DNA from: 2-12-FULL-65-11 sp049679965
GTDB taxonomy: Bacteria > Acidobacteriota > Vicinamibacteria > Vicinamibacterales > CAVVIG01
Length of the DNA stretch: 10,881 nucleotides
Assembly (NCBI GenBank): GCA_049679965.1
Contig: JBAUGX010000052.1
Location: forward strand, 1 to 10,881
Direction of reading: 5' to 3'
A program made the position numbers and the translations under genes. How positions within the stretch are numbered: the first letter of the stretch is position 1; each line of letters starts with the position of its first letter. The notes beneath the pieces are model-generated. The model saw only the letters and a program-made list of their open reading frames with translations. It ran no database searches and was not told where the DNA came from. Below, in pieces: positions 1 through 5,600 of the stretch.

Positions 1-561
1 GTCCGATCCGTGGGACCGGGGGCCTGGGGCTGGGGGCTGGGGACTGCCGACTGGGGACTGCCGACTGTCGACTGCCGACTGTCGACTCGAGACGTAGTGG
101 AGGATGTCCCGCTTGGTCACGCGCCCCCCAGCGCCGGTGCCATGAATCTGCGAGAAATCGACGTGATGCTCCTGGGCGATTTTCCGGACAACCGGCGACG
201 AGAGGTGAGGGCGATCGTGAATTGCTGATTGCGGATTGCTGATTGTTGATTGCGCGTCCTGACCGCCGACTAGCGACTGCTGACTGGCGACTGGCGACAG
301 CCGACTGCCGACTGCTGCCTCGCCCACCTGGCCGATCACAGCCACAACGCTGTTGACCGCCACGGTTTCGCCTTCCCTCACGTGAATCTCGGTCAAGACG
401 CCGGCGACCGGCGAGGGGATCTCCGCATCGACCTTGTCGGTTGAGATCTCGAAGAGCGGCTCATCGCGATCGACCGCGTCGCCCACCTGCTTGATCCAGC
501 GGACGATCGTGCCTTCGGTGATCGATTCGCCCATCTGGGGCATCACCACATCAATCGGCAT
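1..561 (-). CDS. 2-oxo acid dehydrogenase E2 (dihydrolipoamide acyltransferase), N-terminal part
   Basis: This is the acyltransferase core subunit of a pyruvate, 2-oxoglutarate or branched-chain 2-oxo acid dehydrogenase complex. It carries the acyl group on a lipoylated lysine and passes it to CoA. The gene reads from ATG at 559-561 and is open at the left edge after 187 codons, so the catalytic domain lies outside. A lipoyl domain spans residues 1-80 with the site EISTDKVDAEIPSP (lipoyl Lys43). An E3/E1-binding domain spans about 118-157 (SSPVVRKIAQEHHVD, then GTGAGGRVTKRDIL). Residues 82-117 and 158-187 are Ser/Gln/Pro-rich linkers whose DNA consists of 7-base tandem repeats (see repeat entries). 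Such linkers are normally Ala/Pro-rich and flexible, so repeat expansion there could be tolerated. The domains visible do not distinguish sucB from a pyruvate or branched-chain E2, so I give no symbol. Confidence 0.93.
   Translation of the reverse strand, partial: MPIDVVMPQMGESITEGTIVRWIKQVGDAVDRDEPLFEISTDKVDAEIPSPVAGVLTEIHVREGETVAVNSVVAVIGQVGEAAVGSRLSPVASQQSLVGGQDAQSTISNPQSAIHDRPHLSSPVVRKIAQEHHVDFSQIHGTGAGGRVTKRDILHYVSSRQSAVDSRQSPVGSPQPPAPGPRSHGSD
21..90. repeat. Heptamer tandem array inside E2 linker 2
   Basis: Seven consecutive 7-base units, GACTGCC / GACTGGG / GACTGTC and variants, run from 42 to 90. Looser GGCTGGG-type units precede them from about 21. On the E2 coding strand the units read GGCAGTC and CCCAGTC, and because 7 is not a multiple of 3 they encode a 7-residue pattern rich in S, Q, P, G and V. 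The array codes for the linker after the subunit-binding domain. Confidence 0.9.
221..316. repeat. Two adjoining heptamer arrays inside E2 linker 1
   Basis: Positions 221-255 hold five units of the ATTGCTG / ATTGCGG / ATTGTTG type. Positions 261-316 hold eight units of the GAC-type (GACCGCC, GACTAGC, GACTGCT, GACTGGC, GACAGCC, GACTGCC). The phase stays at exactly 7 bases within each array. Both are translated as part of the linker between the lipoyl and subunit-binding domains (residues 82-117) without breaking the frame. Confidence 0.9.
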
Positions 562-569
562 TCAACCCT

Positions 570-596
570 CAGTTACAGTCGGCAGTCAGCAGTCAG
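570..596. repeat. Short heptamer array between E2 and the small membrane protein gene
   Basis: Units CAGTCGG, CAGTCAG, CAGTCAG run from 576 to 596, preceded by a degenerate unit from 570. The AGTC-containing strand is the plus strand here, whereas in the E2 linkers it is the minus strand, so this copy is inverted relative to them. It fills almost the whole 31-base gap between the two minus-strand genes, and its last unit contains the stop codon of the upstream gene. Confidence 0.8.
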
Positions 597-844
597 CGCT
601 TCAAGGACGACAAGGGCACAAAATTCTGGGCGCCCGGCGGCGGAGACGGCTCCTTCGGGTCGGCGTCGGCCTGGGGATCTTCCAGACGGGCTACGCGTGT
701 CCGCAACTCGCCGTATTCGTATCGCAGTTCCCAGTACGACTCGGTGAGGCGATCCAGACGGCGGGACACCCGTCGGGCGCGCGACCACGCGACGATGGCG
801 AGCACACAGGCCGCAGCAGCAAGCCATCCAGCAACGGTGAACAA
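593..844 (-). CDS. Small membrane-anchored coiled-coil protein, unknown function
   Basis: This is an 83-residue protein. One hydrophobic segment lies at about residues 5-20 (VAGWLAAAACVLAIVAW). A basic stretch (SRARRVSRR) follows, then a charged heptad-like helix (RLDRLTESYWELRYEYGELRTRVARLE), then a Pro-rich tail. This suggests a single-pass inner-membrane protein with a cytoplasmic coiled coil. The start is TTG at 842-844; an in-frame TAA lies five codons upstream and no ATG is available, so I accept TTG. It ends 31 bases before the E2 start and is probably co-transcribed with E2. The stop codon TGA (593-595) lies within a heptamer unit, so the repeat may have set or trimmed the C-terminus. 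I do not recognise a family. That it is a real gene rests on the coherent membrane plus coiled-coil architecture and the strand and spacing shared with E2. Confidence 0.7.
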   Translation of the reverse strand: MFTVAGWLAAAACVLAIVAWSRARRVSRRLDRLTESYWELRYEYGELRTRVARLEDPQADADPKEPSPPPGAQNFVPLSSLKR

Positions 845-853
845 GGCCCACGT

Positions 854-883
854 ACGTTAGCGAACGACTTGCAACAGTGTCAA
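854..883 (-). promoter_or_regulatory. Possible promoter for the small membrane protein / E2 genes
   Basis: On the minus strand a perfect -35 hexamer TTGACA (883-878) is followed after 18 bases by TAACGT (859-854), a weak -10. Transcription would begin about 847, only a few bases before the TTG start. It overlaps the opposing promoter for the response regulator, so the two divergent units could interfere with each other. The -10 match is poor, hence low confidence. Confidence 0.3.
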
Positions 884-897
884 CCGCCTGCGACAAT
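869..897 (+). promoter_or_regulatory. Possible sigma-70 promoter for the response regulator
   Basis: TTGCAA (869-874) and GACAAT (892-897) are separated by exactly 17 bases and each matches the consensus hexamer at 4 of 6 positions. Transcription would start near 904. That excludes the upstream GTG at 877 and supports the ATG at 931 as the start of the regulator gene. Confidence 0.4.
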
Positions 898-930
898 ACC
901 GCCGGACGTCGAGGGATCTCCCCCAACCTG

Positions 931-2319
931 ATGAGCCACAAGCCGAAAACGGTCCTCATCGTCGACGATGATGAGGGCATGCGCGACACGCTGACGGCGA
1001 TTCTCAGGCGCGACTATCGCGTGCTGAAAGTGGCGACCGGCGAGGGGGCGCTGCCCATCCTCAATCGCGAGGACGTCGATCTGATGCTGCTCGACGTGCG
1101 GCTGCCCGGCATCAGCGGCTTTGAAGTCCTGCGCATCGTCAAAGAGAATTACAGCCTCGTCGAGGTCATCATGATCTCGGCGATCAGCGAGATCGAAACG
1201 GCCGTGCAGGCCATGAAGCACGGCGCCTACCACTACATCACCAAGGACTTCGACTACGACCAGCTGCAATCGCTCGTGCGCCACGCGAGCGAGCGCCAGG
1301 ACCTGAATCGCCAGGTGCTGACGCTCTCTGCGCAAGTCGCCGATGAGGGCGAGCGCGAGTTCGTGGTCGGCTCGAGCAGGGTCATGCGTGAGATCGTCGA
1401 GATGGTCAAGAAGATCGGCAAGCTCTCCGCCACGGTCCTCATCCTCGGCGAGAGCGGAACGGGCAAGGAGCTGCTCGCGCGGATGATCCATCGGGAATCA
1501 GCCGAGCCGGATGCGCCGTTCATCGCCATCAACCTGGCGGCCATCCCGCGCGACCTCACCGAGAGCACCCTGTTCGGGCACGAGCGCGGCTCGTTTACCG
1601 GCGCGCACCGCCAGCAGCTGGGCAAGTTCGAGCTGGCCTCGGGCGGGACGTTGTTCCTCGACGAAATTGGCGACCTCAGGCTCGACCTCCAGTCCAAGTT
1701 GTTGCGGGCGATCCAGGAGGGTGAGATCGAGCGGGTCGGCGGCAGCAAGCCCATCAAGACCGAGTTCCGCCTGATCGCGGCCACTAACGTCGACCTCGAG
1801 AAGGCCGTGAAAGAAGGGCGCTTCCGCGAGGATCTGTACTACCGCATCAACGTCATCCCCCTCAAGCTGCCGCCCCTGCGCGAGCGCGCCGAAGATATCC
1901 AGCAGCTGGCCGACTTCTTCGTGCGCCGCTACAGCACCCGCTTCAGAAAGCAGGTCCAGGGCCTCACCGACTCGACGCTGGCTGTGTTGAAGAAGTATTG
2001 GTGGCCCGGCAACATCCGTGAGCTCGAGAACCTGATCGAGCGGCTCGTCGCGATGAGCGACAAGGACTACATCTCGGAGGAGGATCTGCCGCTCGATTTC
2101 CACTTCGCGCAGCTCGAGCCGCAGGACCGCCACGGCGACTCGCTCTTTGACGACGCGACCAACACCTTCGAGCGCAACTTCATCCTTCGCGCCCTCGAGA
2201 AATGCGGGTGGAACGTGACCGCGACGGGTGAGTACCTTGGAATTCCGCTGAGTACTCTCAAATACAAAATGGGCAAGCTCGACGTGCGTCAGCTTACGAA
2301 ACGATTGCGCGGCGCATGA
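931..2319 (+). CDS. NtrC-family sigma-54-dependent response regulator
   Basis: This 462-residue protein has the full NtrC architecture. The receiver domain (about 5-120) has the acidic cluster at 12-14, phospho-acceptor Asp55 (LLDVRLPG), Ser83 and Lys105. The AAA+ domain (about 144-380) has Walker A GESGTGKE (173-180), the sigma-54 contact loop GSFTGA (220-225), Walker B GGTLFLDEI (238-246) and the arginine-containing FREDLYYRINV (298-308). A Fis-type helix-turn-helix follows near 415-455 (WNVTATGEYLGIPLSTLKYKM). The loop has Ser in place of the usual Ala but keeps the critical Thr. Phosphorylation should drive ring assembly and open-complex formation by sigma-54 RNA polymerase. ATG 931 is preferred over GTG 877, because homologous receivers begin just before VLIVDDD and 877 lies inside a putative promoter. 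The next gene carries a sigma-54 promoter and upstream palindrome; the likely partner kinase is at 5601-7373 (inference from position). Confidence 0.96.
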   Translation: MSHKPKTVLIVDDDEGMRDTLTAILRRDYRVLKVATGEGALPILNREDVDLMLLDVRLPGISGFEVLRIVKENYSLVEVIMISAISEIETAVQAMKHGAYHYITKDFDYDQLQSLVRHASERQDLNRQVLTLSAQVADEGEREFVVGSSRVMREIVEMVKKIGKLSATVLILGESGTGKELLARMIHRESAEPDAPFIAINLAAIPRDLTESTLFGHERGSFTGAHRQQLGKFELASGGTLFLDEIGDLRLDLQSKLLRAIQEGEIERVGGSKPIKTEFRLIAATNVDLEKAVKEGRFREDLYYRINVIPLKLPPLRERAEDIQQLADFFVRRYSTRFRKQVQGLTDSTLAVLKKYWWPGNIRELENLIERLVAMSDKDYISEEDLPLDFHFAQLEPQDRHGDSLFDDATNTFERNFILRALEKCGWNVTATGEYLGIPLSTLKYKMGKLDVRQLTKRLRGA

Positions 2320-2435
2320 CGGCCAAGAAGTTGACCGATCGGCCAAGCCACTGGCTCCTCTCCGCTAATCCACTGATTCCTCGGTAGTAATCGTCGTCTA
2401 CAGCTTCTCGACCGACTCGCAGCGTCGGGCTCGTT

Positions 2436-2456
2436 GCCTGTGCGCATCGCACAGGC
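2436..2456. promoter_or_regulatory. Perfect inverted repeat, candidate upstream activator site
   Basis: The arms GCCTGTGCG (2436-2444) and CGCACAGGC (2448-2456) are perfectly complementary around CAT. The centre lies about 124 bases upstream of the -12 element at 2569-2570, the usual range for NtrC-type enhancer sites. No T-run follows, so a terminator for the regulator gene is less likely. The natural candidate to bind it is the Fis-type helix-turn-helix of the regulator encoded immediately upstream. That assignment is an inference. Confidence 0.6.
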
Positions 2457-2555
2457 GTCGGTGCCGCGAATCGAATGCCCGCGAGACAGCATGAATTCCC
2501 CAGTGATTTCGTCGATTGCCGCACGCGGTCATGAATGTGTCTCGGGCTCTGTCGC

Positions 2556-2571
2556 GGGTACATGCGTTGCT
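2556..2571 (+). promoter_or_regulatory. Sigma-54 (-24/-12) promoter of the radical SAM operon
   Basis: GGGTACATGCGTTGCT matches TGGCAC-N5-TTGCW at 9 of 11 defined positions. It has the obligatory GG (2557-2558) and GC (2569-2570) separated by exactly 10 bases. Transcription should start near 2582, 16 bases before the ATG at 2598. With equal base frequencies, a match this good is expected only a few times in a hundred in a gap of this size. It sits between a sigma-54 activator gene and the operon. The rest of the 2320-2597 gap shows no coding potential. Confidence 0.6.
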
Positions 2572-2597
2572 CTACGACACTGCGCGTGCAGCCCTCA

Positions 2598-4007
2598 ATG
2601 TTCAACGTCCGTGTGCCGCTTGAAGCGCAAGACGAGGTGTTCCTGATGAACACGCTCACCGATGCGCAGCTGGTCGTCTCGCGCGATGTCGTGGCGCTGC
2701 TCGATCGGTTTGCGGACGGCGAAGCCCCCGGCCGGACCGCCTTGGATGAAGCCGAGCGCGAGGCAATCGACCTTCTGTCTGAGAACGGCTTCCTTGTGGA
2801 CGACCGCAAAGCCGACCAGCGCCGGCTTGACGATTACTTCAGCGCCGTCAAGAACGACAACTCCGAGCTGCATGTCACGGTGCTGACGACGTTGCAGTGC
2901 AATTTTGCCTGCGACTACTGCTTCCAGGGCGACCACGGCGACTACAACAAATTTGCCGAGAAGATGACGCTCGAGACGGCCGCCAAGGTCGGCGACTGGA
3001 TCGAGCGCGAGATGGACACGGTGCGGCCCGAGAAGCTGACGCTGATGTTCTTCGGCGGCGAGCCGCTCTTGAATCTCCCGGTGATGTACTACCTGGCCGA
3101 GCGGATGTGGGGCGCTTCGCAGACCCGCAGCCTGCCGATGTCGTTCCACGTCATCACGAATGGGCTGCTCCTTACGCCGGAAGTCGTCGATCGCCTCAAG
3201 CCGTACGGCCTGGACGGTTTCAAGATCACGCTCGACGGCGACCAGGACACGCACAACCGGATGCGCCCGCTGCGCGGCGGCCAGGGCACGTTCGATCGGA
3301 TCATCGAGAACATCAGGCAGGTGGCCGGCCGCTGCAATATCGCGATCGGCGGCAACTTCGATGAGAGCTCGATTGACAGCTATCCGGCGCTCCTCGACTT
3401 TCTGCGCCAGCAGGAGTTCGCCGACAAGCTGCTCAGCGTCAACTTCAAGCCCATCGTTCGCTACGGCACGCCCGCGGCGCCCAAAGGCATGCTGCCGCTG
3501 ATTCCGGTTGGCGCGAACGGCCAGCCGCTCAAGCCTCTGGGCGGCACGTGCATGAGCAACGTCGGCGAGGGCGGTGGGTCGGGCTGCGACTCCTGCGGCT
3601 CACTCGACGAGAAGATGGAGCTGCTCCGCAAGGAGACCAAGCGGCACGGGTTCAGGACGCTTGACGGCGTCCACAACGGGCCCTGCCACCTCCACCACAA
3701 GAACGCGCAGACGGTCGGGGTTGACGGCTCGCTTTATCCGTGCCCCGGATTCACCGGCGAGCAGGCCCTCTCAGTTGGTCACATCGACGGCCGTCTCGAG
3801 GCGCTGCGCGAGACCGCCCGCGCGAAGTTCGAGCGACTCCATCCGTGGGACGAGTGCAAGGACTGCGCGTTTATCCCCGTCTGTGCCGGGGGGTGTCTCG
3901 TGGCATCACATTCACAGCTTGGCGACGTGAACCTGCCGACATGTCACAAGACGGCTTTCGAATCGGCGCTTATTTCGCTGGCGCATGACGCGTCCAGCGT
4001 CAATTAG
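2598..4007 (+). CDS. Radical SAM/SPASM peptide maturase
   Basis: This is a 469-residue radical SAM enzyme predicted to modify a ribosomally made peptide. The N-terminal region (1-95, FNVRVPLE...NTLTDAQLVV) resembles the peptide-recognition segment found in many such maturases. The SAM cluster motif CNFACDYC gives Cys101, Cys105, Cys108, followed by FFGGEPLL. The SPASM domain supplies Cys363 and Cys382 (GPC...SLYPC), CKDCAFIPVCAGGC (Cys420, 423, 429, 433) and Cys449, enough for two auxiliary 4Fe-4S clusters. An additional C-x11-C-x2-C set (Cys318, 330, 333) precedes SPASM. I chose ATG 2598 because the GTG at 2535 lies upstream of the sigma-54 promoter and would add a segment unlike the family. 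ATG 2646 has a better ribosome site (GAGGTG, 2634-2639) but would remove part of the recognition segment. Nine bases separate it from a 31-codon peptide gene. The chemistry (thioether, C-C crosslink or other) cannot be read from the sequence. Confidence 0.93.
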   Translation: MFNVRVPLEAQDEVFLMNTLTDAQLVVSRDVVALLDRFADGEAPGRTALDEAEREAIDLLSENGFLVDDRKADQRRLDDYFSAVKNDNSELHVTVLTTLQCNFACDYCFQGDHGDYNKFAEKMTLETAAKVGDWIEREMDTVRPEKLTLMFFGGEPLLNLPVMYYLAERMWGASQTRSLPMSFHVITNGLLLTPEVVDRLKPYGLDGFKITLDGDQDTHNRMRPLRGGQGTFDRIIENIRQVAGRCNIAIGGNFDESSIDSYPALLDFLRQQEFADKLLSVNFKPIVRYGTPAAPKGMLPLIPVGANGQPLKPLGGTCMSNVGEGGGSGCDSCGSLDEKMELLRKETKRHGFRTLDGVHNGPCHLHHKNAQTVGVDGSLYPCPGFTGEQALSVGHIDGRLEALRETARAKFERLHPWDECKDCAFIPVCAGGCLVASHSQLGDVNLPTCHKTAFESALISLAHDASSVN

Positions 4008-4016
4008 GAGAGTACA

Positions 4017-4112
4017 ATGAAGATCAACGTCATCAAGAAGGCCGTCGTCAACGCCAAGCCTCAAGGGTTCTGCATCACGGCGATCGACGAGGGCCTACTG
4101 AACAAGAGGTAG
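4017..4112 (+). CDS. 31-residue candidate RiPP precursor peptide
   Basis: This short ORF starts with ATG, has a strong ribosome site AGGAG (4006-4010) with ideal spacing that overlaps the maturase stop codon, and ends in TAG. The peptide begins MKINVIKK, has a Lys/Val/Asn-rich first half, then KPQGFCITAIDEG and a short tail ending in Lys-Arg. It has one Cys (19), one aromatic residue (Phe18), and Asp24 and Glu25. There is no signal peptide and no hydrophobic membrane span. Its size and place beside a SPASM enzyme recall PqqA and MftA, but it matches neither. It lies 9 bases after the maturase and 1 base before the binding-protein gene. The likely role is substrate of the maturase, with the GFCI region as a guess for the modified site; a regulatory peptide is the alternative. 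I do not recognise a named family. Confidence 0.75.
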   Translation: MKINVIKKAVVNAKPQGFCITAIDEGLLNKR

Positions 4113-4113
4113 A

Positions 4114-5598
4114 TTGCGACCATCGCTGCAGGCGTCGTCTTATGGCTCTACACGCCCGGCTCGTGTAGCCATATGCGTATTCCTGCTGTTGGGCACGGCC
4201 CGGTGCGGAAGCTCCGGGCCGGCAAGACCAGTCTTCAACGTCCCCACTCTGCGGGTGGGTGTCGCTAGCGTCTCTTCCACTAGTTCTTTGGCTGGTATCA
4301 CGCAGCTTGTTGGGATCCTTTCGACCGAGGGGCTCGTCAAGATTGGCGACGATGGGCGCGCCGAGGCATGGCTAGCGGAAGGCTGGAACGTAAGTCCGGA
4401 CGGACTCTTGATAACTGTCCACTTGCGTTCGGGTGCCAAGTTTCACGATGGCTCACTGGTAACCAGCGCTGCCGTTGTCGACGCACTGAGACGTGCCCTC
4501 CCAGGATTCATGGGCCCGGCCTTCGAGGATGTGGATCACATCGCCGCTTCAGGTACGGACCGAGTCGAGATAGGGCTTAGGCGCATCTCTCCGTTCGTAC
4601 TCGAAGCCCTAGAGATGACGATCCGAACGCCGGCCGGGTCAGGGACCGGACCATTCCAGCAAGTCGACCAGGACACCGCCGAAGTTCGTGCCAATTCTGC
4701 CTACTATCTCGGCCGCCCCGCGATCGATCGTCTGGCTTTAACTAACTACCCCAATGTTCGGGCAGCATGGGCTGAAATGTTGCGCGATCGGATCGACATG
4801 TTGTACGAGGTTGGCGCGGACGCGCTCGATTCGCTGCAGGGTGCGCAGAACGTCAGAATCTTCACTTTTACCCAGCGATATCAGTACGTCGTCATCTTCA
4901 ATACGAATGCGCCGGCGCTTCGACGAGCGGAAGTGCGACGTGCTCTGAATATGGCTATCGATCGGGATTCCGTTGTCCGGGAGGCACTCGCCGGGCACGG
5001 GTTGCCGTCGTCTGGTCCGGTATGGCCTAACCACTGGGCAGTTACGCCGGACTCGCCAACATTCCAGTTCGATCAGCGGGCAGCGGAGGCAACCCTCGCC
5101 GGTCGTCAGGTGAGCTTTACCCTCCTAGTGCGACCAGACCTCGAACGGATGGCGCTTGTGCTCAAACAACAGCTTCAAGCCGTCAATGTTGACCTGTCTC
5201 TTGAAGAAAGAACCTCCGACCAGATCGTGGAGGCGATCTCGAGGCGTGACTTCGACGCGGCCCTAATTGATCTGGTCAGCGGTCCGAGTTTATTCCGTCC
5301 GTACGAGTTCTGGCGAACGGGCGGCTCCTTTAGCTTTGGACAGCCAGGTAGCGCCAGAGTGGACGCCGCGCTCGATCGTATCCGGCAATCTTCCTCTGAC
5401 GACGAGTACCGACGGGCCGTCGCTGGATTCCAGCAGGCCGTCGTTGACGACCCCCCTGCGATCTTCCTGGCCTGGAGGGAGCGGGCGCGAGCTGTCAATC
5501 GGCGCTTTGACGTGGCCACTGAGCCGGGCCGCGATATATTGACTACTCTCCGCCTCTGGCGGCCGGTTTCTGGAGATAAGATAGCCAGCGGAAACTGA
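4114..5598 (+). CDS. Peptide-type extracellular solute-binding protein (SBP family 5), lipoprotein-like
   Basis: This 494-residue protein belongs to the oligopeptide/nickel-binding family (DppA/OppA type). The family signature is clear near the N-terminus: LAEGWNVSPDGLLITVHLRS, then GAKFHDGSLVTSAAVVDALR. Later come GTGPFQ, NTNAPALRRAEVRRALNMAIDRDSVV and a normal C-terminal lobe. The N-terminus has a short hydrophobic core (VAICVFLLLGTA) ending in Cys31. Arg at -1 makes this a non-standard lipobox, so lipidation is probable but not certain. The start is TTG 4114, because an in-frame TGA at 4099 leaves no other start ahead of the signal sequence; AGAGG at 4105-4109 precedes it. No permease or ATPase gene adjoins it, and it sits 1 base after the peptide gene and 2 bases before the kinase gene. 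This suggests it presents a peptide ligand for sensing, or works with a transporter elsewhere. Codon choice is less GC-biased than in its neighbours. Confidence 0.9.
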   Translation: MRPSLQASSYGSTRPARVAICVFLLLGTARCGSSGPARPVFNVPTLRVGVASVSSTSSLAGITQLVGILSTEGLVKIGDDGRAEAWLAEGWNVSPDGLLITVHLRSGAKFHDGSLVTSAAVVDALRRALPGFMGPAFEDVDHIAASGTDRVEIGLRRISPFVLEALEMTIRTPAGSGTGPFQQVDQDTAEVRANSAYYLGRPAIDRLALTNYPNVRAAWAEMLRDRIDMLYEVGADALDSLQGAQNVRIFTFTQRYQYVVIFNTNAPALRRAEVRRALNMAIDRDSVVREALAGHGLPSSGPVWPNHWAVTPDSPTFQFDQRAAEATLAGRQVSFTLLVRPDLERMALVLKQQLQAVNVDLSLEERTSDQIVEAISRRDFDAALIDLVSGPSLFRPYEFWRTGGSFSFGQPGSARVDAALDRIRQSSSDDEYRRAVAGFQQAVVDDPPAIFLAWRERARAVNRRFDVATEPGRDILTTLRLWRPVSGDKIASGN

Positions 5599-5600
5599 CG

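Noticed and set aside
10..228. Plus-strand reading frame over the E2 region
   Set aside because: It is the reverse of the E2 gene and its heptamer repeats; the minus strand shows an intact lipoyl domain and subunit-binding domain.
221..316. CRISPR-like array
   Set aside because: The units are 7 bases long and contiguous, with no spacers and no cas genes.
2436..2456. Rho-independent terminator of the regulator gene
   Set aside because: The stem is strong but no T-run follows, it lies 117 bases after the stop, and its position fits an activator site better.
2535..2597. N-terminal extension of the maturase from GTG 2535
   Set aside because: The start lies upstream of the -24/-12 promoter and the added residues do not resemble the family N-terminus.
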